Assembly: GCA_947568835.1 (NCBI GenBank)
Contig: OX387606.1
Location: forward strand, 4,092,001 to 4,156,000
Length of the DNA stretch: 64,000 nt
Origin: Protonemura montana
Lineage: Eukaryota > Arthropoda > Insecta > Plecoptera > Nemouridae
Reading direction: 5' to 3'
Shown here: positions 51,824 through 62,966 of the stretch, in pieces
Position numbering within the stretch: the stretch's first letter is position 1
Layout: every line of letters begins with the position of its first letter
Position numbers and translations under genes: made by a program
The notes under the pieces: model-generated
Databases searched by the model: none
The model's input: only the letters and a program-made list of their open reading frames with translations
Told to the model about the DNA's origin: nothing

Positions 51824-54800
51824 GTCGGTCTCCTTTTCTGTCTCTTGCCGAAAGCCTCGCTTGGTCCATAAATCAAACCACCAGCGACCGGTGGAAATGG
51901 GCCACAACTGCAATCGCATCGAAATGATGTGAAAACATTGGTCGCCTCATTGTTAGGCCGGTGACAAAACAATGACTTTTGAGTGGCCGTTGGCTATCGA
52001 AAGCACTGTAGGTCGTAATCCGACGATCTAGAGTGAACCGTCGAGAGCTGCAACTGTTATTAAACCTCTGCTACACACGCGGCGGCGGTGGCGGCGGCGG
52101 CGGCAGCGGCTATTTTCCTGATGTGAAAAAGATTACCCGGGAGTGGATTTTCGGTCAGCGCCAGGAACTACTTACAATCGCGTTCCGTGCCATTGACTGG
52201 CCGCCGAGCTCTTTTTCTCGGCGTCGACCAGCTCCGCACGGGTATATACGGGGAAAAAAGAAATCCACGCTGGACGTTGTTTTTCATTTACCGGAAATAA
52301 TAACGGGCTGTCCCACGAAGCTTTATCAAAACGCAATGGCGTGGACCTGTTTTCGGGACATTTGCTGCCCTGTGCCTGCTACCGTCCAGGGTGCGCCACT
52401 TACCGTGCCCGTTGCTATATGTGGACGGCAAATGGTTTCAGCCATTACGAGAAAGGAAACTCTCGGTCAGAGCCGAGCTGCTCGAACCAATAACCGTCGG
52501 ATTTTCATGTATTCAATTGGCATTATCGATACCGAAGTAAATTTAATCCGGTCTCAGTCACCGAAGTGATTTAAATAACGCACCGATTTTTTAGTTCGGC
52601 CGACGAACACGATGGTATTCTTCGAAGTAAATCGTTAGCTCACAAATTGATCCAATATTGAGCCTGTATCTGGCACATACTATACGAGCGGTAGTTATAA
52701 CTTGTCGCAAATTCGGTATTCGCTATGTCTGCAGATATTGCATACTGCTCCTCAGTGCATGTGATATCGGATATTTGATGACTGGAAGCCTTGGCAAGGA
52801 TAAAAGGAACCGAGACCACGATATCGGAATTCAATATAGCTTCTAGAGCTTGCTATGCACCCACCCGACTACTGTTTCTCACCGGGCACTCCATGCCGCG
52901 GCTTGCGTGGATAGCTACGCGCTATATATATTCTACACTCCAGTAATAATGCAGAGAGTATATACTTGCCATAGCCCCGGGGTCTTCACATACGCGATAT
53001 ATCTACGAGATATTATTGCATGGAATACCTTTAAATTACGAAACACTCGCCACGTTTGCCACGATCCATTGCGAAAGAGCTACATATCGCTGAGCGGAGT
53101 GCGCTCAGATGGTTTATATACAACACGAAATTAACGAAATAGTTTTTTTGTTTTGGCACGTGACCCCGCCTGCGTTTTGGATCGCGGGGTCCCGGGACCG
53201 GCGAGTTGTGCGCATAATGTCCGTGGTTTCGTGTGGCTTATCGCGGGGCTTGATGGGGTGGGAGGGGGGGGGGGGGAGGCGAGGCGATAGCGTTGGGCTT
53301 CGGGCTGGTGTGCTGGTCGCCGTTAGGGGTTGGTTTCAATTTGCGTCGTGCACGGCGGCGGCGTCAGTGTGCCCGGTAATGTTGTCGTTCAACTGATAAC
53401 GACCATGTTATGCTCTGGCGGCGATGACAACAGTATGTTCGGCTGAGATAGCCGATGTGATTTAGTTTAGATGCACAGTTTTATGTCTCCGCTAAATGTT
53501 GTCACATTCGCTCTAACGGCTGCGGGGTCCGATGGCGGTGATTAGAGGCGAGGGCGAATCGCGTGATTGCTGGCCGAAAGTGCTAATTGATTTTAATGTT
53601 TCGCGGAAAAGCCACAATGCGCCATTCTTTCGGCTGCTTCCCCCCTTCCACCCAATCGAGTGCAAAGAAGGCCAAAAGTCGAAAGTAAAAATATGTTTTC
53701 TTCTTCTTTTCGCTGAACTCTGTATTTTTCCAACTAAAAACTTCCGCGTCGTTCTTTGAACTTAATTTTCGTCGAGAAACTTTCTAATGACAAATGTCGC
53801 AACGCATTTCGGGCCGCATTCCAATGGGCGTCGAGGTTACAACGACGTCGACGTCCGCCAGCCCCGAGCAGCGTCGCGACGCTGGTTTCCGTGGTCGAGG
53901 CTGTATCATCGCATTCTGAATTGCACCCGGATGAAGTTTGTTGCACTTTTGGCTTACCATGTATCTGCAAACAAGTTTGTTTGTTGCACTGAAATAATTA
54001 GCTTCGTACTCAATCTAGTGATAACTCCTTTGTCTGTTATTTAGAACATAACTCGGTTGTTAGTACATTAACGCGATTGCGAAACTCGCCCCTCCCCCCC
54101 CCCCCGTCCTCTATCCACCATCTGCCCCCCTCTAGAAAGCTTCATCGTTGAAATACGCAGAGTTTTCCACCTTTGATCTCCCAGAGACCAATTATCCACG
54201 GCTGATTTCGCTCTCCAAACCCGCGCAACTAATATTTTGCCAACAAAAGAAAAATACATGGCAACATTATAAATGCACATAATTTTTCTAAAGTTAATTA
54301 ATTTTGATTTTGTCCCCGTGGCAAAACTTGGTCTCTCTGATTAAAACATAAATTATTCGCGTTAAGCTGCGCTTTTGCCTGATCGGTGCCCGGGGTTGCC
54401 AACGGGGGGTTGTGAATTAATTAGCACCAGATCGCCCCTCCACGGGGGTGAGGGGCAAGGTGCCGTTGCCGACGACGGCTCGCGTCGAGGACGCGTCGCG
54501 ACGCCGACGTCGGGCACGTGACATTGGCACCCGGATAAGCAAATGGTAGCGCCAATGATTGCTGGTGAATGCACAGAATATTTCCCCCAATCGGTCATTT
54601 AAAGCACATGACATAACAATTGATTGGAAGTCGATTTAAGCCGGGCGCTTGTTTTATTTTTATTACACGTTCATTTCACAGATTAAGTAAACCTTATCGT
54701 TTAGCTATGATAAAACGGTGATAAATCCATGATAATTACTTTGTGGGCCGTACTCAGTTGGTCCATGAACGCTAATTACCATTCGGCCATAATGAGGTTC

Positions 54801-55836
54801 GGTGACTCCACCTCGTCACATTATTACCTCGTCAATCAAATCCGGCTGAATTCAATTAACTTGTCAATTTAAACAATAGACTTGCTGCATAATAATACAA
54901 CCATCCTCCCATGTGATTGAGCACCGAGTTTACCACGCAGAATAATTACATGTGTATATTCCGCTTATAGGTGTAACTAATAATATTTATCATTAGCAGA
55001 CCGTTGGGTATAGGAACGAGCAGAAATTTGCAGGCGTCGAGCAACGCGTTGTACGGCTGCTGCGAATTAACACGGGGTATACATACCCAAACATAATTGG
55101 AAATTATAATGAAAGTCAGAGTGAAATTACTTAGTGAGGAAAAGGTGCCTAGGCGACAGGAAACCTGCGTCTCTATTGCATATTAATGAGGTGTGTCTGA
55201 TAAAATAGGTAGGTATACGCACGTAGGTTGGTTTTGGTTATAGCTAACTAGGACCTTAGATATCATAACCTGGAAGCGCCAAGTTGGCAATGTGCTAATT
55301 TTATCGAGCGGTGGCACATTTGCCGAGAGACCGCGGATAAGTATGAGAAGAAAATTTTTTCGTTTCTGAAAAAGGTAATTAATCGAGTCATTTTTTATAG
55401 TCAGAGATTGAGGGTGTGGTAATTAAGATCTATTTGCGTCAACAGGTTAAATCGTTACTTAGAGCATGAGTGGAGAGTCTCTGATGCCGAGAGGAGAAGA
55501 TTACAAAAAATAACTTTACTCAATTATGAACTTTAATATTTGCTTGCGCAGGTTTTCAGATATTCTTTATGTTCCCACTTTCTCAGTCTTGAACAAACAT
55601 TTTTTTTTGCCAGACTCGGGCACCGATTCTTCATTGTTTCTTTTTCATGCCCCACACGTCTGTCAAACACATGCAATAGCCAAAACGCGTGATTGCCTCT
55701 CTTCTTGTACCCTGTCCAACCTAATAATGATTGATGATTCTCGAAGAGACCTTTTTCTAATCCCCAGATCTCGCGACATGAAACTTGATCTAAACGGTCG
55801 CGACAAAAAGCTGACTCTCACGTCGCTTCGTTGCAG
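51824..55836 (+). other. Ddr intron 2 (4.0 kb)
   Basis: This intron starts GTCGGT, a weaker donor, and ends CGTTGCAG. It holds a (GGC)-type repeat at 52079-52110, a 13-G tract at 53264-53276, a 12-C tract at 54094-54105, two copies of the CpG palindrome (53872-53881 and 54494-54503), and an AT-rich block at about 54640-55200 with several TAATTA/TAATTAC words. The 178-codon open frame at 52033-52569 begins on GTG, is partly coded by the GGC repeat and resembles no family I know, so I do not call it a gene. Confidence 0.75.
54094..54105 (-). repeat. Poly-C tract, 12 C (poly-G on minus)
   Basis: 12 uninterrupted C in Ddr intron 2. It is one of the few tracts whose G run lies on the minus strand. 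Confidence 0.9.
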
Positions 55837-56068
55837 ATTGATCCACGACAAGAATGGCGGGGCGTGGTGTCCTCGTCACATGGTCACCAGGGAGGCGCAG
55901 GAGTACCTCGAGGTGAACCTGAACGCGCTGCACGCGGTCACCGAGACTCGAACCCAGGGACGCTTCGGCAACGGGCTGGGTCAGGAGTACGCCGAGATAT
56001 ATATGCTGGATTACTGGCGGCCTGGGTTCTCTAAGTGGACGCGATGGAAAGACAGGAACGGCAAAGAG
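55837..56068 (+). CDS. Ddr: Ddr exon 3: middle of discoidin domain
   Basis: This 232-bp exon encodes 77 full residues of the discoidin domain, starting LIHDKNGGAWCP and ending KDRNGKE. Diagnostic family segments are visible: GAWC (the Cys pairs with a late domain Cys in human DDRs), YLEVNLNALH (human YLQVDLQRLH), TQGR (the Arg is a known collagen-contact and structural residue), GLGQEYAE (human GLGKEFSR), and the Trp-rich SKWTRWKDRNGKE (human RRWMGWKDRWGQE). The acceptor is CGTTGCAG, the donor GAG then GTGAGT, and the exit phase is 0. The remaining discoidin residues (about 50, ending in the family's CMRVELYGC-like segment) are not found before the window edge, so the gene is cut by the window. 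Codon use is GC-rich, unlike the flanking AT-rich intron. Neuropilin- or neurexin-type discoidin domains are less likely, because GAWC and KDRNGKE are DDR-like. Confidence 0.95.
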
Positions 56069-59000
56069 GTGAGTGTCGCTCTGGATGGTTTAGGCCTAGA
56101 CGCTGTGGAAAAAAAGTACAACCAGTTGATATTTTGATAATTGGCTAAATTTTCATTGCAATTTTCAAGGTGAGGGTGCGACGAAAACCATATCTTTACA
56201 GTACTTTTCTATAATTCACTTTTCAAAAATCTTTATAACGGACGTTGTGAACATACCCGACCAGGCCGTTGTTTTCTCAAACTAGTTGATTTGACACATG
56301 AGTCGTCGATTATTTTTCTTTTTGACGTCCTAGCCCCTAATATTTATACTCTTCTGCTCTTCCCATTTCTGTCCCACAAACTCACTTGGGCTGCGATTCC
56401 TTACTTCTACAACGACTACGTATCCCTTGGAGCCACATCGCCCCTTTCTGACCTAAAAACGTTCGTCCGATTTGCAGTTTGCTTTGCTTAGACATGCAGC
56501 TGCCGTTGGAAGCTTTCTTTAGATAGATAAGTACCAAGCTCTCTGGCTTTTCCAAGAAGCTTATAAGGCAAAGCTATGGCCACTTTTTGAAATGTTTATT
56601 TCCTTTAGTGGCAGAAACAGGTCAATGTGTGCTCAAGTTCTAAAACTTGAGTGTGTATTTATAGTGTTGTAATTGCTGCATGCACTTGGATTTGCACCTA
56701 AAATTTTCCTTAAGTCAACCCTTAAATCTGAATTTTTTATTCTCGCGATTTTCCCAGTTCTTCGTTCCTCTTACTCATGGACATCTTACGTGAGATACTC
56801 ATAGTCGATCTATAAATAACTCATCCTGGCACGTAGTTGATTGTGTTTGCCAGTCGTCTCAGAATGCTCCTTCATTTCTGCAACCTTTATTTCAAATTTC
56901 GTGTAATCACATGCGTGTGGTGGTTCGTGAAGATTTCGCGATCGCCTCGAGTATGAAAGAGATGCGACCAAAGATGAATTTGTGTTCAAAAAGTGGAGAA
57001 ACCGTGTCTCTCAGACTAGAAACGGGCTGTTTTCTCGATTTTTCTGTAACGGATATTAAACAAAATCTAAAGATAAACCTATTAGTGCTTTGTGTGAACT
57101 GTCTACCTACTTCTCAAATTCTACTGGCTTTGTCTGCGGGGCTTTTACGGCTAAATGCCAGGCGCGCCGAGTTGGCGGGGGGCAGGACACCCCGACTTGG
57201 CGCCTCCACCGCTAGTGACTTTCTCTCTTGGCATCGGAAGGCTGCTCACGCTGCGATGAGAAAAAAAAACAAAGTTTCCTTCAACTTCCCTATGACTTCA
57301 CAGCATGGCTTGTTATGTTTTGGCCATATGGGTCTAATTGATCAACTGACATAGCTGGTGAGATTGAAGGATAGTGCGACTAATTTTAAGCTCGTGAATT
57401 AGCTATTTTTTTGTTTTGTTCGAATTCTGTCATTTTCTAAAGTATCGCTCGTCGGTCGCTTGGAAATGGGTGTGTAGGTGCTAGGTATAGTCGCTGGCTG
57501 CGCGGGAAACAAGATTGCTCGAGGTCAAGGTGAGAGGAAACATTTCCTCCTAGCTGATGGCCATCACTCGGTGCGGTGGTACGCAGAATGCAGAGCAGAG
57601 AAGCATGAATGGGTAACAGACTCGCAAGCTACAAGTCCCAGCCTCCTCAAGCGAGCACGTCGCCAAGCTCGGAAATGCCATTTCAATGCAAAATAACTAG
57701 AGAATAAAACAAATACGAAACGTGGGGGGGGAAAAGGGTTTGGATAAAAGTGGGGTGGGATGTTGTCCTCAGATGTCTGTACCGACCAATAAAGTCTTGC
57801 GCTTCTCGGCAGTGCCTCAGATTGCGTACGTCACGGGTTGGGGGGACCGGACAGCTTATTCATCGGGGAGGAATAAAACTGGGAATAAATGACGAGTAAA
57901 ATGTAGTCTACAATGACAGGGACCCGCGATGCTGTCACCGCGCTCGTGGGCGTGGATGAGGGGGTGGGGGGGGAGGCATGATGATTGTAACTGAGGACCT
58001 TGGCGTCTACAGTGCCATTGTTAGTGGTGACCCGATGGCTTGTACCCCGTTGCTGCTACTGGTGCCGCCAGGGTGGTTCGGGCGGGGAGATCTGACGTTG
58101 GGAATCAAGAGAGATTACGTCTTGAAAGCAGCTGCTGGGAACGACTTTGCTTCCCGAAGCGTGGCCCGTAGGAAATTGATGATAAACAGGACTGTGCCGA
58201 AGTAGAAGACGATAATAAAACAATGGCGATTAAGATGAAAGCGAACAATAAAATGCAGAAAAGAACCTGCCGTATACAAGTAGTTTTGGGGTTTATCGGG
58301 AGGAGGATTAGGTTTTGGTGGGGGAAATGAAGAGAAAGTCAAACAAAGCGTGTCTGTAAGTTGAGGTAAAGCCAGACTTTGATTAGATTGAATGGAGAGA
58401 GGCACAAAAAGTTTTTGTTATGGCTTCGCGTGGCGTATCAAATTTACAAATTTTCATTAAAACTTTTCGTTTTCCCGATGAATTTGTGATCCCTCTTTAA
58501 CAAAAGAAATTGAAGTAATTGTTGCAAACGCCGTAAGAAAATATGAAAAGCAAGACTGAAAAGAGATGTGAAGTGTGTATCGAAGAGGCTTCAAATGGAA
58601 CTGCGACACGTTGCGGTAGAGAATTGTCCACATGTGCTGGTAACTAAAGGATTTCACCCTCGGGAGCCGGCTACCGACTGTATATCGTAAACACGGTAAT
58701 AATCATCTTGGCCGTCGTGCACATCACGCACGTTAATGTTACTCTCGTAACACATTGCGACCGATACTAGGCACAGGTAATAACGCGCAGCCGGCAGAAT
58801 AATTCACTTCGTCACGTGTCCACGCGAGCAAAGCGTGCCAACCTAACGTTTTACACTACACAAAAACAAGCAACGAGCAAGACGTATATATCCGTGGATA
58901 GCTGTCAGTTGCATTATTAACCGCCTTTCATTCAGGTAACATCTTCCAGCAATGTGTGACAAGGTTTTATTCTGTTCTGCTCCTTGAAAAGAAACTTGCC

Positions 59001-59812
59001 GAAAACAGTAATGCTCCGAACTGAAATTCACACAGAGAATTCCCCTATCTCAGTTTTGAATGTTACATCTCCAAAAACGACAGTATTTCCAAGCACACAT
59101 TCAGCACAAGTTAAATATGTATCCGTTATTATTTATGTTTAGCAGTGTTTGCAAAAATGAAAAGAAAATAAAGGAAAAGCATCGAGGACGAGTCGGAAAA
59201 ACGCTGCAGCGCGGAGTCAGAAGTGGAAACATACACACAGTTCAATAGAGAGTCCCCCTACTAGTGCGTCCCATCCCGTACCAGGCCATTGTGTACTGAG
59301 GTTAAGAGAGGTCTCGAAACACGAGCACTCGAGAGCCCGGGCATTGAGTAAGTCTCGGTGCTCCAGTCCAACGACCACCACGAACTGTGCATCGGCCATC
59401 TTGCTCGCAGGTCGCCATGTCGCTGGCGAAACTATTTCCAATATCGCATTGCACGCTCAGCACACATCCTGCAAAGACAAAACAAAGCGATCGCTTCTCG
59501 CGATACATAGCTTTAAGCGAGTCGAGTATTTTTCTAATAATGTACAGATTGTGTCTAATCTGTCGTGAATCTTGGGGGCACTTTCACCGGTGACTGTTTG
59601 CTTTGCTGCACGCCCCACCGGCTAACGGGCTGTTATTGGAGGCTGGTTTCTTTGAGACGTTGTCACCCAGAAATACCGCAAGTCTTGGGTGTTTCTTGAT
59701 GCCTACATAGGCCCTAAACTCGATTCATTTCGGCGTCAATTGAAACCTGGTCTGACGGGAAGTGAAATCACCTCCTTTTTGATTGTCTTCGAATAAATTC
59801 AAATAGCATTTC

Positions 59813-60281
59813 AGTTTTAACAAAAACTATTTGAACTGGGTTTATGAATGCTAAGTAAAGAACAACAAAATTTCCCAACGTTTCGTAACATATACTAGTT
59901 ACTTCTTCAGAGGTTTGAGCAGTCCTGACAATTTTCCGATAACAAAAGAACCACATAAAATTATAACAATTACCTAGTTCAAACATCCTGAGTCTATCTA
60001 CATAAAATCTAAATCCCTACATCTTATTTATTTGTTTTTACATTTATTTAGATAGGTTTATTTAGGTAGATTTATTTTCTTTAAATGTTATTTAGATGCA
60101 TTTAGGAAGCTTGAACTAGGTAATTGTTATAATTTTGTGTGGTTCTTTTGTTATCGGAAAATCTTCAGGACTGCTCTTACCCTTGAAGAAGTAACAGGTA
60201 CAATTGTTACGAAACGTTGGGACATTTAGTTGTTCTTTACTTAGCATTAAAAACCCAGTTCAAATATTTTTTGTTAAAACT
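59813..60281. repeat. Foldback element with hammerhead-like cores
   Basis: Two arms of about 172 bp (59813-59984 and 60110-60281) are near-perfect reverse complements around an AT-rich centre of about 125 bp. Matching segments include AGTTTTAACAAAAA, TTGAACTGGG, GCTAAGTAAAGAACAAC, CCAACGTTTCGTAAC, CCGATAACAAAAGAACCACA and AATTATAACAATTACCTAG. Each arm, read outward from the centre, holds CTGAAGA (left) or CTTGAAGA (right), then a GTAAC/GTTAC stem, then GAAACGTTGG. This is the core layout of hammerhead ribozymes found at the ends of Penelope-like elements. No reverse transcriptase remnant is present, so it is probably a pair of element ends in inverted orientation or a non-autonomous foldback derivative. 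Confidence 0.7.
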
Positions 60282-62943
60282 AGTGCTGAAGTTAGATAAA
60301 GTAGACACGAGTCTGAAAACAAGCATTGTAGTTTATAATCAGGTCCATCCATAGTTTTTAGACGTGTTTCGAGCGATGGCGCGAGTCCACTCGTTACTCG
60401 GGTTTCATGAAACCGATTGGCGGTTTGGCGAGTTCCAGAGGTTCTTCTGGTGCGATTTTCAGACGCCGTCCTTCATTGTCGCGAGATTTTTTGTCCTCGC
60501 GGACGCAGACGGCTGTCTGATGTCGTCGAACGCGACTCTCAATCAATCCAAATCACAGCCAGGCGCAGAGATGGCTGATCCCATTAGTATACCGTTCTGC
60601 AAACACGATTAAAACACGTATGAGCAGCAAAATAATGCTAATTATTCAGTTTGTTTCACAGTTTTTTTCCCCGTTGGTATATTAAATCTATGTCTAACAG
60701 TATCTGACACATGAGGTATAGGTATTCACTGGGATAAAACACGTTTCACTCGTCAGTGCCCAGCATGAAATATTATATCGATTCGTTCATCACATCGGTA
60801 GCTCTGGCTGTGTGACTTATTGATGCACTGATCGCCAACAGATCGCCATGCACAATTTCCGGTGACAGCCGACGTGTTCCGGCTACCAAAACCACGTCGC
60901 TCATTTCAGATTCATGAACTCAATCTCGACACATTCCTGTTCGAGGCGACGTCCATTCGGTCGGTCCTGTCGGACACGAAGGGGTGCAATGTGTTATTTG
61001 TGTTCTCAATATTCGAAGATCGCACGTTTCCATGAGGAGCGTGTTTTGACGTTGCCATTTGAGAAAATGTATGCGGTTTAAATTCAGGAAAGAAAAAATT
61101 CCGTGCATTATCATGTATTTTAGTGAGTCAAACATTTAGGATCTTAAAGAAGAAGTTATGTCGAAAACATCCACACGCATTTAAAGGTGCTTCACTTTTA
61201 TAATTATCTCCATTTTGATTGAATTGTAGAGAAAATCTAGAGCTCAACACGGATTGTAAGATACCAGCGAGACAGATGTCGATAGCTGTTCTTCGAGGAC
61301 CGTGGGTCGAACCCAGCACTACACTTGCACACACACCTTTTGTTTCGCAACACTCATTGTCTCACTTGCGCAGGCGCCCTCAGCTCGACGATGTAGTGCG
61401 CCTTTTATTTTGCATGGCACAATACACTTGTCAACGCGAAGAATGCTTTGACATGTAATGTAGATACATTTTAAGCATTATGCATTTGTTATTGTCAACG
61501 TAACGGTCGCGTTGAATATTAATTCTTGCATTTCGGATTGGTTCGTTTCCATATCTATTTGTGGAGGCATCGTTTCTAATTAGAATTGTTAGGAAATTGT
61601 TTCAGGAAAATGCAGATGTACTCGTCGCCGTTCGATTGTAATGTCCTGTTCGTGTAATTACTTTTTGGAATGCACTAGTGCAAGCCATTCATTGCTGGCA
61701 GACATGGTTGAATTGGAAGCTGATAACTACTTATAGTTATTATAATTATTATTATATCTAGTTTCGGTGTGTTTGCTTTTGGCACTAAACTACCAAGAAA
61801 ATAAATGTTCCGTTACTTTTCAAGTATTTTTCGGTTTGTCGAAGTTTTCAAAAATCTTTCAAAGCCTTGCAATTATGCCCATATTGGATGCTGGCTCCGA
61901 CTGAGACCCCGCGCCAGACAGCTATCGCAGGGCGCACAAATGGGTGATCCAATCTCGATTGTCGTTATCCATAACCCCACAATGAATGCGGCTTTAGAGC
62001 TAGACTTGTCGTCATGGAAATATCGTTAAAACCTTGCTTCCGTCCGACATTTCATTGCATTCAATTCGCCCTCATTACCAGGTGAGGGGAGGGACGGAGG
62101 GCAGGGTAAAGGCACTTAAGACATAGTTCACCCTCCATGCATTCCCATATCGCCAACAATGGGGGACGGCGAGGACCCCATATGGTACACGACGTCTCCC
62201 AGATTGCATCCCCGGCATTTGAAGAGCAATCAAGATTGTATTTGCTTCAATGAGGATATAAATACTTATGAAAGTCGGGATAAATGCTTGCCGCTCATTA
62301 ATATCGAATCATTGCTCTGCTTGAGAGTCGGTCGTAAGAGAATTTCATCAAAGAGCGCAACGCTGCATACTTTGAAAATTGTTCGCCAAGTGTACGAGGG
62401 TTAAAGGTATTTCTATTGTTGTTATTGAATTTCGATGCCTGAGTGGAACTGCTAGGGGACTAGAATTTAACATCGTCACACTAATACCACAGTACTCATA
62501 AAGATCGCTTCCTCTCGCAAACTTTTCTTTGTAATTAGTTTTCGTTTTTGGACCAGTTTACTGGACGTAAATCAGTCCTCCCCAGCAAATGCTGCGCTGG
62601 TCAAAGGGTCATCTTTCTTCATCAACAACTCGCTCTGGACTGCCACTGTTTTCTTTCACCCCATTCCACACTTCATTATCTAATAGTTTATTTGTTGCGT
62701 CGAAATATCGTCCCGGCGATACCTATCACGTGGCAGATAAAATGTGCTCATTACGGCTAATGGTTTCATGCCCCGTTCGTACACCCTCTACCCTCGGGCA
62801 CCCATCCCAATGGGTTGTTGTTTTCAGTACACAGACTTCCGCTTTGAAATATATCTATTAACACTCTCGTTGTGAATGTTGGAAAATATGGATGAGGTTC
62901 GTCATACGCATAACGGTCTTATCACTCGCCTGTGCGTGTATGT

Positions 62944-62966
62944 GGGGGGGGGGGGGGGGGGGGGGC
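62944..62966 (+). repeat. Poly-G tract, 23 G
   Basis: 23 uninterrupted G in the partial Ddr intron 3, again on the coding strand. Confidence 0.95.

Noticed and set aside
52033-52569. 178-codon open frame with poly-Gly start.
   Set aside because: Begins on GTG, the Gly run is coded by a GGC repeat, it lies in Ddr intron 2 with no splice signals, and matches no family.
60551-60561. ATCACAGCCAG, an 11-base match to the miR-2/13 family.
   Set aside because: Only six contiguous pairs (GGCTGT with ACAGCC) can form with the upstream side; this is not a miRNA-like hairpin.
61290-61320. GGGTCGAACCCAGC, a B-box-like sequence.
   Set aside because: No A-box upstream and no tRNA fold.
60550-61960. Similar short phrases (MADPISI and MGDPISI) in two plus-strand frames, suggesting a duplicated exon.
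   Set aside because: Nucleotide similarity fades outside about 30 bp, neither has splice sites of matching phase, and nothing links them to the discoidin receptor.
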